Source: Leeuwenhoekiella sp.
GTDB lineage: Bacteria > Bacteroidota > Bacteroidia > Flavobacteriales > Flavobacteriaceae
Length of the DNA stretch: 64,000 bases
Direction of reading: 5' to 3'
Assembly (NCBI GenBank): GCA_002708845.1
Contig: PAPI01000036.1
Coordinates: forward strand, 88,409 to 152,408
How positions within the stretch are numbered: the first letter of the stretch is position 1; each line of letters begins with the position of its first letter. A program made the translations under genes and the position numbers. Shown one piece after another: positions 9,067-18,015 of this stretch. The notes under the pieces were generated by a model. It did no database searches. It worked only from the letters and a program-made list of their open reading frames with translations, and was not told the DNA's origin.

Positions 9067-9693
9067 ATGTCATTAAAGAAATCTATAGGGATTATTGTCC
9101 TGATTTTGCTGGTGGACCAAATCAGTAAAATTTATATTAAAACACATTTTCAACTTCAGGAGGAAGTTGTTGTTTTTGACTGGTTCCGTATTTTATTTGT
9201 AGAGAATGAAGGTATGGCCTGGGGAGCACAAATCCCCGGTAATTACGGTAAAATTATCCTGACGCTTTTTAGAATAGGTATTCTGCCTTTAATTGGTTAC
9301 TGGTTGTATGACAGTGTCAGGAAAGGAGCTTCCAAAATATTAATTACCGGTATCGCGCTCATATTTGCGGGAGCTTTTGGTAACATTATAGATTCTGTTT
9401 TTTACGGGGTGATCTTTGACAGCAGTGCAGGTCAGTTGGCAAGCTTTATGCCCGAAGATGGCGGCTATGCCACACTTTTTCATGGCAGGGTAGTAGATAT
9501 GTTGTATTTCCCAATGTGGAAAGGCTATTTGCCCGAGTGGTTACCTGTGTGGGGCGGCAAGTACTTTACATTTTTTAATGCGGTTTTCAACATCGCCGAT
9601 ATGGCTATTAGTACGGGCGTTGGGTTGCTTTTGGTATTTAATAAGCGTGCTTTTGCAAAAGGCAAGAACGAAGAGCAAGAAACTACAGCATAA
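9067..9693 (+). CDS. lspA: Lipoprotein signal peptidase (signal peptidase II)
   Basis: Inner-membrane aspartyl protease that removes the signal peptide of diacylated prolipoproteins. It has four membrane segments in 208 residues. Conserved blocks are DQISKIYIK near the N-terminus, the NEGMAWG motif, GNIIDS with the first catalytic Asp, and FNIADMAIS with the second. It is about 40 residues longer than E. coli LspA because of an insertion between GNIIDS and GRVVDML (about residues 120-150), as is common in Bacteroidota. The window encodes several lipoproteins that would be its substrates. Its 3' end overlaps the convergent histidine kinase gene by 11 bases. Confidence 0.95.
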   Translation: MSLKKSIGIIVLILLVDQISKIYIKTHFQLQEEVVVFDWFRILFVENEGMAWGAQIPGNYGKIILTLFRIGILPLIGYWLYDSVRKGASKILITGIALIFAGAFGNIIDSVFYGVIFDSSAGQLASFMPEDGGYATLFHGRVVDMLYFPMWKGYLPEWLPVWGGKYFTFFNAVFNIADMAISTGVGLLLVFNKRAFAKGKNEEQETTA

Positions 9694-10825
9694 TTATAAA
9701 CTTGGTGCCGTAGCCCAGCTTGCTGGTGACGTCAATTTTTCCGCCTAAAGCTTCAACTTCATTCTTTACAATAAACAATCCTACATTCTGACTGGTGTCT
9801 GAATTGCTGGTTTCGTTAGAAGACATTTGAAATATCTTATCTGTATTGCCCTGCAAATCATAACCCCTTCCGTTATCTTCAACAATTAAAGACAGCTTCT
9901 TTTTATTTTCAAGACAATAGGCCTTGATTTCGGGTTTGCGATCTGGACTTTTATTAACGATGCCGTTTTTTATAAGCGTACAAAAAATATTGTGTAAAAA
10001 CTCCGGATTATATTTGATTACGGGTGTTTCTGAAAAGTCGGAATACAGATACGCTTCTTCCATTTCAATTAGGGACCGCAACTCTTCCTTGCTTTTTTCA
10101 AAAGCTTCTTCTAGGCTAATTGCTACCAAAGGATCTGAAGCTTTGTTTTGTATTGATACTACTTCTTTAAGCCTCGAAACCGTTTTGTTAAGACTATTTG
10201 CAATCTCTTTGTAATTTACAAACAACTCTTTTTGATCGGCCGGAAGTTTAGTGGTGTCTACGAGTTGGCTGGTAAGTTCCAGGTTGTTTACGTGAGACTT
10301 GATATTATGTGACACATAATTGGCAAAAGTAAACAGGCGCGAATTATTAGCCTCTACCACCTCAATGGCTTTTTGAAGCATGAGTTCGCGTTCTTTCTTC
10401 TCATTGATGTTGATCAATATCCCTTTAATACCGATTACACGACCTCTGGAATTGACAATGGGTTTTGCTATGCCGTGCGCCCAAAAGGCCTTATTGGAGT
10501 AGGTAACCATCTTAACAACCCCATCAAATTCAGACTGTCCTTCCGCCAGCTCCTGAAAGGTTTTAATAATAAGGTCGTGGTACTCCATGTCAAAAAAATG
10601 AAGCCCATGTTTAAGAGAAGGATTGTAATTATCAGGAGTTTCCAGGATATCCTGAAGCTGTTTATCAAACCATGTTTTCTTTTCGGTAAAATTGATACTC
10701 CAGCCTCCAGCTTCGGTAACTTTGGCGACCTGCTCGTAATAAAAGCTGTCCTGCTTCTCTTTTGAAGCTTCAACTTCAGGTCTAGATAAAAATGAGAAAA
10801 ATCCGGTATTAGACGATTTTGACAT
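9683..10825 (-). CDS. PAS-domain sensor histidine kinase
   Basis: A 380-residue protein with a PAS fold at about residues 35-145 (GGWSINF through GIKGILININ), a dimerisation/phosphoacceptor helix containing NYVSHNIKSHVNN with His173 as the likely phosphorylated residue, and a HATPase domain. The ATP-site boxes are VEDNGRGYD (G1) and a G2-like GLFIVKNEVEALGGKI. No transmembrane segment is visible, so it is probably cytoplasmic and senses an internal signal. No response regulator is adjacent. A promoter with a perfect -7 box lies 34 bases upstream. The gene converges on lspA. Confidence 0.88.
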   Translation of the reverse strand: MSKSSNTGFFSFLSRPEVEASKEKQDSFYYEQVAKVTEAGGWSINFTEKKTWFDKQLQDILETPDNYNPSLKHGLHFFDMEYHDLIIKTFQELAEGQSEFDGVVKMVTYSNKAFWAHGIAKPIVNSRGRVIGIKGILININEKKERELMLQKAIEVVEANNSRLFTFANYVSHNIKSHVNNLELTSQLVDTTKLPADQKELFVNYKEIANSLNKTVSRLKEVVSIQNKASDPLVAISLEEAFEKSKEELRSLIEMEEAYLYSDFSETPVIKYNPEFLHNIFCTLIKNGIVNKSPDRKPEIKAYCLENKKKLSLIVEDNGRGYDLQGNTDKIFQMSSNETSNSDTSQNVGLFIVKNEVEALGGKIDVTSKLGYGTKFIIML

Positions 10826-10858
10826 CTTGTTTGGAGATTAAAATAAAGTTGAAGATAA

Positions 10859-10887
10859 CAAAAATATCGGTGTTCTGTTAAAAGCAA
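10859..10887 (-). promoter_or_regulatory. Promoter of the PAS histidine kinase gene
   Basis: Read on the minus strand this is TTG (10887-10885), an 18-base spacer and TATTTTTG (10866-10859), a perfect -7 box. The upstream element falls inside the 3' end of the 5-formyl-THF cyclo-ligase gene. It implies a leader of about 28 bases and separate transcription of the kinase. Confidence 0.6.
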
Positions 10888-11441
10888 TATGTGTTCTGGG
10901 GTGTAATGCAGTGTGTTAAGGGGATATCTTCAGTATTATGAGGTAATGAAATTTCGGGTTCAAAATAATTTAAACCAATTTTCAGAGCCCCGGGTTTGCA
11001 ATTTGCCAGAAACCGGTCGTAAAAACCCTTGCCATAGCCCAGGCGATTACCGTTTAGATCACAGGCTAACAATGGGATAAAGATAACATCTAATTGCTGG
11101 GCTTTTATCTCTAAACCGTTTTGAGGCTCCGGGATTCCCCAGGCGTTAGGTTTTATTACCAGATTATCGGTAAGCAGGTAATGCGTCATGCTTAATTGCT
11201 CAAAATTGCTTTTAGAAAGCACTACATTTTTATCTTTTCCACTTAAAATATTTAGTGTGTATTCTGTATTGATCTCGCCAAGTTTAATAATGGGTAAAAA
11301 TATATGGTAAAACTCGTGCTGCCAGATGTCAAGGGAAAGCAATTGATTTGCGATTTGCAAACTGGCCTCCTCGCGTTCTTCTGAAGTAAGTTGCTTGCGA
11401 AGGTCCTTATACTTTTTTCGATATTCGGCTTTACTCGTCAT
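10878..11441 (-). CDS. 5-formyltetrahydrofolate cyclo-ligase
   Basis: Converts 5-formyl-THF to 5,10-methenyl-THF using ATP in cytoplasmic one-carbon metabolism. The 187-residue form starting at MTSKAEYRKKYKDLRKQL is preferred over an upstream Met at 11480. It begins right at the basic N-terminal helix used to bind ATP, and it gives only an 11-base overlap with the upstream gene. The diagnostic C-terminal motif is GYGKGFYDRFLA. It is the last gene of the leftward retropepsin / RimK / desuccinylase operon. Confidence 0.93.
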   Translation of the reverse strand: MTSKAEYRKKYKDLRKQLTSEEREEASLQIANQLLSLDIWQHEFYHIFLPIIKLGEINTEYTLNILSGKDKNVVLSKSNFEQLSMTHYLLTDNLVIKPNAWGIPEPQNGLEIKAQQLDVIFIPLLACDLNGNRLGYGKGFYDRFLANCKPGALKIGLNYFEPEISLPHNTEDIPLTHCITPQNTYCF

Positions 11442-12423
11442 CTTCTGCCAATGCTGTTGATATGTGAAAGATCGCATCACCCTGATACACTAAAGAGGCT
11501 TCGTTCGTGTTGATAATATAACCATCATTTGGCGCTTTTACTTTATGCCTAAAGGAACCATACGGGTCTGTAATGGTCGCGATGACTTCGTTTTTTTCTA
11601 CGAAATCGCCACAGGTGATTTTAAGGTGCAATAAGCCGCTATACTTGGCGCGTAACCATGTACTGGTTTTAATAGTCACTACCTTACTGGGGCTGATCGT
11701 ATCTTGTAAGTTGTGCTCCTTTGAAAGCATTTTAAAATGATCAAGAATACGCATTACTCCGTGTACGCCTGTGCGTGCGATATCTTTATCACTTATCTGA
11801 GATTTTCCGCCTTCAAAAAGGAGAATAGGGATATTCATCTTTTCACAGGTAGAGCGATAGGATTTTGTAATATTTTTAGAGTACACAATAAATGGAGCGC
11901 CAAAAATCTGCGCATATTGCAATAATTCCTCTTTCTCGGGGTCAACCCGGATTTGAGCGACATTAAAACGGCTGCCACCGCCGGTGTGAAAATCAAGGCA
12001 GAAATCGGCAATGGGTAAAATCTTATTGGTAAACTGGTATGCAAATCTGCTGGCCAGAGAACCGTTACGCGTACCCGGAAATACCCGGTTGAGGTCTCTG
12101 CCATCTGGAAACGCCCGGTCCATATTTAGAAAACCAAAAACGTTGATAACCGGAATGCATACGATAGTACCCCGAGTGGGTTTGTTTATTTTCTTTGAAA
12201 TGACCTGACGTACAATTTCTACCCCGTTGATTTCGTCGCCATGAATTCCTGCAGTAATCAGGATGCAGGGCCCTGGTTTTTTTGACCGTTGAATTATTAT
12301 AGGAACCTCAACAGAAGTGGTTGTGTAAAGTTTGGCAAGATTAAAATTGAGTGTACGCTTAACTCCGGGCGGAATTTTTTCGCCCAAAATATGCAACACA
12401 TTTTTCTCATCAATTCCCGTCAT
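11431..12423 (-). CDS. Succinylglutamate desuccinylase / aspartoacylase family zinc hydrolase
   Basis: A 330-residue M14-like zinc carboxypeptidase-fold hydrolase. The zinc-binding motif is AGIHGDEINGVEIV (His and Glu), and a conserved DFHTGG block supplies the second His. The C-terminal third (about residues 245-330) resembles a barrel-sandwich lipoyl-like domain, seen in KNEVIATITDPYG. Family members remove acyl groups from N-acyl amino acids or trim C-terminal residues. The gene starts 3 bases after rimK, and rimB lies just upstream, so it probably acts on a glutamate-bearing peptide or metabolite. This is inference from context; a function in arginine catabolism (AstE) is unlikely because no other ast gene is present. 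Confidence 0.85.
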   Translation of the reverse strand: MTGIDEKNVLHILGEKIPPGVKRTLNFNLAKLYTTTSVEVPIIIQRSKKPGPCILITAGIHGDEINGVEIVRQVISKKINKPTRGTIVCIPVINVFGFLNMDRAFPDGRDLNRVFPGTRNGSLASRFAYQFTNKILPIADFCLDFHTGGGSRFNVAQIRVDPEKEELLQYAQIFGAPFIVYSKNITKSYRSTCEKMNIPILLFEGGKSQISDKDIARTGVHGVMRILDHFKMLSKEHNLQDTISPSKVVTIKTSTWLRAKYSGLLHLKITCGDFVEKNEVIATITDPYGSFRHKVKAPNDGYIINTNEASLVYQGDAIFHISTALAEDDE

Positions 12424-12426
12424 AGG

Positions 12427-13299
12427 CTATACTCCGCGTTCGATGTATCTAATGACGCTTTTGGCAATATCCTTTCCTGTTGCTTTCTCAATACCTTCAA
12501 GACCGGGAGAAGAATTTACTTCCAAAATAAGCGGTCCACGGGCACTTTGAAGCATATCAACTCCGGCAACGCCAAGACCCATAGCCTTAGCCGCTTTTAT
12601 GGCCGCATTTTCTTCATCGTCGCTAAGTTGTATAACTTCGGCGGTGCCGCCGCGATGCAAATTAGATCTGAATTCACCTTCTTTTCCCTGGCGTTTCATC
12701 GCGCCGACAACCTGACCGTCAATTACAAAAGCCCTGATGTCAGCACCTTTGGCCTCCTTAATAAATTCCTGAACAATTACGCGCGCTTCGAGACCGTTAA
12801 AGGCTTCGATTACAGATTCAGCCGCATTTTTAGTCTCTGCAAGAACAACTCCCAACCCTTGTGTACCTTCAAGAAGTTTAATAATGAGTGGAGCTCCTCC
12901 TACGTGATCTATAACCTCAGCTACGTCTCTGCTGTAGTTGGTAAATACCGTTTTAGGAAGTCCCAAACGAGCACGTGAGAGGATTTGCAAACTGCGCAAC
13001 TTGTCGCGACTGCGCACCAGAGCTTGAGATTCGGTTGTGGTAAAGCAGCCCATCATTTCAAATTGACGTACCACAGCGGTACCATAATACGTTATCGAAG
13101 CGCCAATACGCGGTACAATGGCATCTGTTTCAGAAAGATACCTGCCTTTATAATAGACCGAAGGTTTTTTCTTTTCAATAATGAGATCACATTTCAAGGG
13201 ATCAATAACCTCGACATCGTGTTTACGCTTCTTGGCAGCCTCAACAAGGCGGGCTGTAGAATATAATCCAGAGTTTCTGGAAAGAATTTTTATGTTCAT
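12427..13299 (-). CDS. rimK: RimK-type ATP-grasp alpha-L-glutamate ligase
   Basis: ATP-grasp ligase that adds glutamate residues to a protein or peptide C-terminus; the E. coli enzyme modifies ribosomal protein S6. It has 290 residues. The N-terminal domain begins [18 protein letters not shown] and is typical of RimK. The ATP-grasp region includes [32 protein letters not shown] and the magnesium site [15 protein letters not shown]. Its start overlaps the stop of the retropepsin gene by 4 bases (ATGA) and the desuccinylase-like gene follows after 3 bases, so the three are clearly co-translated. The target in this organism is not shown by the sequence. Confidence 0.93.
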   Translation of the reverse strand: MNIKILSRNSGLYSTARLVEAAKKRKHDVEVIDPLKCDLIIEKKKPSVYYKGRYLSETDAIVPRIGASITYYGTAVVRQFEMMGCFTTTESQALVRSRDKLRSLQILSRARLGLPKTVFTNYSRDVAEVIDHVGGAPLIIKLLEGTQGLGVVLAETKNAAESVIEAFNGLEARVIVQEFIKEAKGADIRAFVIDGQVVGAMKRQGKEGEFRSNLHRGGTAEVIQLSDDEENAAIKAAKAMGLGVAGVDMLQSARGPLILEVNSSPGLEGIEKATGKDIAKSVIRYIERGV

Positions 13300-13721
13300 A
13301 GTTGCTTTTGTGAGTAGGAAACATCGGTTAGCTCCGTGTCTACTACAAATTTTTTGGTCAGAAATTTTCGACCTATCAAAACCGGAAAACGCATGTCTTC
13401 ACGGGAGCTCAGTGTAAGCGAAATTTTATGGACTTTATTAAAAAGCCGGATGTTGCTTTGCACTACATAGCGGTATTGAATCTCGCCATTACTGCTTTTG
13501 ACAGCTGTGATATCATAAGATTCAAAGCGCATTTCTTTCCCGTTATATTCCGGGTGTTTGGGATCTAAAAAAGTACAGCACAGGATGTTGTCTTCTTCGC
13601 GAATGTGATTGCAATGTATAGATGAGGTATAGGCACCCGTATCGATTTTAATATCGATATCTGATAATCCCAGTGCGGGGAAGTCTGCCTGGTCGGTACG
13701 ACCTATTACCTTCTTTTCCAT
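13296..13721 (-). CDS. rimB: Retropepsin-like aspartic protease (RimB / ATP-dependent zinc protease family)
   Basis: A 141-residue protein with the single aspartic-protease motif [13 protein letters not shown] near residues 24-36. This identifies the PF05618 family, still often labelled putative zinc protease. In Pseudomonas the homolog RimB works with RimK. The start METs at 13721 ([14 protein letters not shown]) are preferred to a Met 60 bases upstream because family members begin with a short KxxIGRxD-type strand. It is the first gene of the operon and overlaps rimK by 4 bases. The symbol rests on family and neighbourhood and should be treated as provisional. Confidence 0.8.
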   Translation of the reverse strand: MEKKVIGRTDQADFPALGLSDIDIKIDTGAYTSSIHCNHIREEDNILCCTFLDPKHPEYNGKEMRFESYDITAVKSSNGEIQYRYVVQSNIRLFNKVHKISLTLSSREDMRFPVLIGRKFLTKKFVVDTELTDVSYSQKQL

Positions 13722-13868
13722 GGCTTGCAAAATACGAAAAGCATGTTTGATTTGCATGAAACGATGTTTAAAACAATCCAAAATTCTTAAAAGTCATTTT
13801 AGCAAATAACTATTTAAATTTTGGTTTCCGGCTGGCCGGTATTTCTTTTTTTAGCGACCAATAAGCCG

Positions 13869-13876
13869 TAATTTTG
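13869..13876 (+). promoter_or_regulatory. -7 box directly before uvrC
   Basis: TAATTTTG is a perfect TAnnTTTG -7 box ending only 6 bases before the uvrC ATG at 13883. If used, transcription would start at or within a few bases of the initiation codon. The box overlaps a TTG that would otherwise be a possible upstream start codon, which argues for the ATG start. Confidence 0.55.
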
Positions 13877-13882
13877 AGAGGT

Positions 13883-15679
13883 ATGGAAACCCCAGATTTA
13901 GAAATTCAACTCAAGACCTTGCCCTCCAGCCCCGGAGTCTATCAATACTACGATAAGAAGGGTAAGCTGCTCTACGTAGGCAAAGCCAAAAACCTGAAGA
14001 AACGGGTGTCGTCGTACTTTAATAAAAAGCACGACAACGCCCGTACGCATATGCTGGTGCGCAAAATTGTGCAAATAAAACATATTGTTGTAGAAAGCGA
14101 GACCGATGCTTTGCTGCTTGAAAACAATATGATCAAAAATTACCAGCCACGGTATAATGTCATGCTTAAGGATGACAAGAGTTACCCGTGGATTTGCATC
14201 AAGAATGAGCGTTTTCCCAGAGTGTTTCCTACGCGGCGGTTGATTAAAGACGGGAGTGAGTATTATGGACCATACACAAGCATGAAAACCGTGCACACCT
14301 TGCTTGATTTGATCAAAGGCCTTTACCCATTACGCACCTGTAACTACGATCTTTCAAAAGAAAAAATTGAGTCGGGTAAATACAAAGTCTGCCTGGAGTA
14401 TCATTTGGGAAATTGCCTGGGTCCCTGTGAGGATAAAATTTCTGCGGAAACCTATCACGATAATATTGAAGCGATTCGGGATATTGTGAAAGGTAATTTT
14501 AAAGATTCTTTGCATCGCTTTCGCTCTAAAATGAAAGCCCACGCAGAGGCGATGGAGTTTGAAGATGCCCAACGCATCAAGGAAAAAATTGAAATTCTGG
14601 AAGGTTATCAGGCAAAAAGTACGGTTGTGAACCCATCAATTAATAATGTTGATGTGTTTAGCATTGTTTCAGATGAAGGTTATGGCTATGTGAACTTTTT
14701 ACAGCTTTCGCACGGCGCGATTATACGTTCGCATACCCTTGAATTAAAAAAGAAATTAGACGAGTCTGATCAGGAACTTTTAGAAATAGGTATCATCGAG
14801 ATCCGGCAGCGGTTTAACTCGCAGTCTCTTGAAATTTATACACCTTTTGAGGTTGATCTGGGCGAAAAATTTAAAGTTACCGTACCAAAACTGGGCGATA
14901 AAAAGCGTATCGTGGAACTCTCTGAACGTAATGCAAAATACTTCAGAATGGAGCGGTTTAAACAAACTAAGATTGTTGATCCTGATCGACACGTTAATCG
15001 CCTGATGGCGCAGATGAAAGCCGATTTAAGACTCTCTGTCGAGCCACGGCACATTGAGTGTTTTGATAATTCAAATATTCAGGGAACCAATCCGGTTGCG
15101 GCTTGTGTGGTTTTTAAAGATGGAAAACCGAGCAAGAAAGATTATCGTAAATTTAATATCAAGACTGTAACGGGGCCTGATGATTTTGCGTCTATGGAAG
15201 AAGTGGTTTTTAGACGTTATCGTCGTTTACTTAATGAAGACGAACCCTTACCGCAGCTCATCATTGTTGATGGGGGAAAAGGGCAGTTGTCATCTGGAGT
15301 AAAAGCACTTGAGGCACTAGGGCTTCGCGGCAAAATTGCTATAATAGGTATTGCCAAAAGACTTGAGGAGTTGTTTTATCCCGGTGATTCCATTCCGCTT
15401 TATCTGGATAAAAAGAGCGAAACATTAAAAGTAATACAGCAACTGCGTAATGAAGCGCACCGTTTTGGTATTACCTTTCATAGAAATAAGCGTAGCAGCA
15501 GCGCCTTAAATACAGAACTTGAAACCATTAGTGGTATAGGTGAAAAGACCGTAGTTGAGTTGCTGAGGCATTTTAGATCAGTAAGTAAAGTTAAAGCTGC
15601 TTCAGAAAAAAACCTTGCCGAAGTGATAGGTCCGGCAAAGGCCAAAATTATTTACAAGCATTATCAACAAAGCGAATGA
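13883..15679 (+). CDS. uvrC: Excinuclease ABC subunit C
   Basis: Makes the dual incisions of nucleotide excision repair with UvrA and UvrB. The domains are in order: GIY-YIG nuclease (PGVYQYYDKKGKLLYVGKAK, about residues 15-95), a cysteine cluster at CNYDL...CLEYHLGNCLGPC, a UVR UvrB-binding motif (MEFEDAQRIKEKIEILE), an RNase H-like endonuclease (IECFDNSNIQGTNPVAA) and tandem helix-hairpin-helix (ISGIGEKTVVELL). The length, 598 residues, is normal. The ATG start gives METPDLEIQL; a TTG three codons upstream overlaps the -7 box and is unlikely. It overlaps the next gene by 4 bases. Confidence 0.96.
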   Translation: METPDLEIQLKTLPSSPGVYQYYDKKGKLLYVGKAKNLKKRVSSYFNKKHDNARTHMLVRKIVQIKHIVVESETDALLLENNMIKNYQPRYNVMLKDDKSYPWICIKNERFPRVFPTRRLIKDGSEYYGPYTSMKTVHTLLDLIKGLYPLRTCNYDLSKEKIESGKYKVCLEYHLGNCLGPCEDKISAETYHDNIEAIRDIVKGNFKDSLHRFRSKMKAHAEAMEFEDAQRIKEKIEILEGYQAKSTVVNPSINNVDVFSIVSDEGYGYVNFLQLSHGAIIRSHTLELKKKLDESDQELLEIGIIEIRQRFNSQSLEIYTPFEVDLGEKFKVTVPKLGDKKRIVELSERNAKYFRMERFKQTKIVDPDRHVNRLMAQMKADLRLSVEPRHIECFDNSNIQGTNPVAACVVFKDGKPSKKDYRKFNIKTVTGPDDFASMEEVVFRRYRRLLNEDEPLPQLIIVDGGKGQLSSGVKALEALGLRGKIAIIGIAKRLEELFYPGDSIPLYLDKKSETLKVIQQLRNEAHRFGITFHRNKRSSSALNTELETISGIGEKTVVELLRHFRSVSKVKAASEKNLAEVIGPAKAKIIYKHYQQSE

Positions 15680-17937
15680 AAAAAGTCATACTCTTCTTAT
15701 TGTCTTGTCTTACGTATACATCCTACGCTCAGGACAGTACGAGTATTGATTTCAGAAAATTGCCCAGAGGTAATGATTTAAAAGTGGGTCTGGTGCTCAG
15801 TGGAGGCGGTGCAAAAGGTCTGGCGCATATAGGAGTGCTTAAAGAACTGGAAGAAGCCGGTATTAAAATAGATTTTATAGGTGGTACCAGTATGGGGGCG
15901 ATTGTGGGTGGTCTCTATGCAGCCGGATACAACGCACATCAGTTAGACTCCATTTTTAAAGTCGTTAATTTCGAGAAACTCATTCAGGATGATATACCGC
16001 GTAGCGCACAGTCCTTTCAGGAACGTACCGATGCTGAAAAGTTTGCTTTAAGTCTACCTTTTGATCATTTTAAAGTTTCTTTTCCTTCCGCTTTATCAAA
16101 GGGACAAAATGTCTATAACCTATTCATCAGGCTCACGCATCACGTTGAGGAAGTTGATGATTTTAGCAAACTGGAAATTCCATTTTTTTGCGTTGCGACA
16201 GATGCTGAAAAAGGAGAGGCAATTCTACTGGACAACGGTTGTCTGGCAGAAGCAATCTCTGCCAGCGGTGCTTTACCATCTATTTTTAGTCCCGTGATTT
16301 TAGATGGTCAATTACTCATAGATGGAGGGGTAGTTAACAACTATCCGGTAGAAGAATTGCGCCGCCGTGGCGCTAACTTTATTATAGGTGTTGACGTGCA
16401 AGATGATCTTAGAGATAAGGAGGAGCTGAAAACCGCACCTGAGATGCTGGTGCAAATAAATAATTACCGCACTATCAATGCGATGAAAGAAAAGGCTGAA
16501 CTTACAGACATCTACATCAAACCAAACATCGAAGGCTATACGGTGATGGATTTTGAAAAGGGAGCCGCAATTATTGAAGAGGGAAATAAAAAAGCGCAGG
16601 AATTTGCCGGGGATCTAAAAAAACTGGCTGCTTTACAAGATACACTTTACCGTAAGCCACCGGCTTTGATAAATCAGGGCGATACCTTACGCATTCGTAG
16701 CGTGGCGATTAACGGAAATACCTACTATACACGTAGTTATATTCTTGGGAAACTCAAAATCAAATTACCTGCAGAGATCACATACGACAAGCTCTTTGAA
16801 GGGATAAATAACCTTGCGGCAACCAATAATTTTGAACGTATAAATCACCGCTTGGAGAAATACGACAGTGGTCAGTATCATTTGGTGCTTAACCTTAATG
16901 AGAGCGAATCAACCACCTATCTAAAAGCAGGATTGCACTATGACGATATTTATAAAAGTGCAGCTATCATAAACATCACTAAGAAACGGGCGCTATTCAA
17001 AAATGACATCGCTTCACTGAGCGTGGGTTTGGGAGACAACATTCGCTATGATTTTGATTACTATAGCGATAATGGTTTTTATTTGGGGTTTGGGCTCAAA
17101 TCACGGTATAACAGTTTTGAAACACGGGTGGATGCTCGTTTTATTGAGCAGTTGAGTGATCTGCCTCTGGAGAGCTTTAATAGTCTTACGGTTGATTATA
17201 TGGATATAACCAACCAAATTTACCTGCAAACGTTGTTTCAGAAACAGTTTGCATTGCGAATAGGAATTGAGCATAAGTTTTTAGAAATAGACACCGAAAG
17301 TGTTAGGTTAGAAGAAAATCCAGACAGTAAGGTCTATTTTGATAACAGCCATTATTTTAGCGCTTACGGCAATTTGTTACTTGATACTTTTGATAATAAA
17401 TACTTCCCAACCAGTGGCTGGTATTTTAACGGGGACTTTAATTTATACCTGTTTTCGTCAGATTACAATAACAATTTTGAAGAGTTTTCACTGGGAAGTG
17501 CGCAGCTTAAGTATGCGGCAAGCCTGAGTTCACGTGTTGCTATGGTTTTTGGGGTAGAAGGCGGTTTTAAAATAGGAGGTACATCTGTAAACACACTAGA
17601 CTACGTGTTGGGCGGCTGGGGAAATGATTTCATAAATAACATTGTTTCATTCTACGGCTACGATTACGTGAGTCTTACCGGTGATGGTCTGGTAAAATCT
17701 GAGATTACCTTCGATTACAATTTTTACAAAAAGCACCACCTCAATGTCGGAGCCAATATTGCCAATATTGAAAATGACCTTTTTACAACCGGTAACTGGC
17801 TTTCTGCGCCCAACAACACAGGATATTTTCTAGGCTATGGCCTGGAAACTTTGGTGGGGCCTTTACAAACCAAACTCTCCTATTCTCCAGAAATCGATAA
17901 GGTCTTTTGGAACTTCAGTTTGGGTTTTTGGTTTTAA
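15676..17937 (+). CDS. Patatin-like phospholipase fused to a BamA/Omp85-type barrel
   Basis: A 753-residue outer membrane protein with a signal peptide (cleavage near SYAQ). The patatin lipase domain spans about residues 35-310. It has the oxyanion loop SGGGAKGLAHIGVL, the nucleophile elbow GGTSMGAIVG with the catalytic Ser, and IDGGVVNNYPV with the catalytic Asp. A single POTRA-like segment follows (about 330-420), then a 16-strand-type barrel ending in SLGFWF. This is the PlpD/FplA-like type Vd arrangement. The lipase may stay surface-exposed or be released. It overlaps uvrC by 4 bases (ATGA). Confidence 0.92.
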   Translation: MKKVILFLLSCLTYTSYAQDSTSIDFRKLPRGNDLKVGLVLSGGGAKGLAHIGVLKELEEAGIKIDFIGGTSMGAIVGGLYAAGYNAHQLDSIFKVVNFEKLIQDDIPRSAQSFQERTDAEKFALSLPFDHFKVSFPSALSKGQNVYNLFIRLTHHVEEVDDFSKLEIPFFCVATDAEKGEAILLDNGCLAEAISASGALPSIFSPVILDGQLLIDGGVVNNYPVEELRRRGANFIIGVDVQDDLRDKEELKTAPEMLVQINNYRTINAMKEKAELTDIYIKPNIEGYTVMDFEKGAAIIEEGNKKAQEFAGDLKKLAALQDTLYRKPPALINQGDTLRIRSVAINGNTYYTRSYILGKLKIKLPAEITYDKLFEGINNLAATNNFERINHRLEKYDSGQYHLVLNLNESESTTYLKAGLHYDDIYKSAAIINITKKRALFKNDIASLSVGLGDNIRYDFDYYSDNGFYLGFGLKSRYNSFETRVDARFIEQLSDLPLESFNSLTVDYMDITNQIYLQTLFQKQFALRIGIEHKFLEIDTESVRLEENPDSKVYFDNSHYFSAYGNLLLDTFDNKYFPTSGWYFNGDFNLYLFSSDYNNNFEEFSLGSAQLKYAASLSSRVAMVFGVEGGFKIGGTSVNTLDYVLGGWGNDFINNIVSFYGYDYVSLTGDGLVKSEITFDYNFYKKHHLNVGANIANIENDLFTTGNWLSAPNNTGYFLGYGLETLVGPLQTKLSYSPEIDKVFWNFSLGFWF

Positions 17938-18015
17938 GAAAATATTAGCCCAAAACGCTTCTGATTTTACGATATTTGTAAACAACGATAACGTTTTCGA
18001 AGAAAAATATAAATT

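Noticed and set aside
12289-12978. 229-codon plus-strand frame across the rimK/desuccinylase junction
   Set aside because: It is antisense to two clear family genes and its translation is rich in Asn/Phe/Ser with no recognisable domain.
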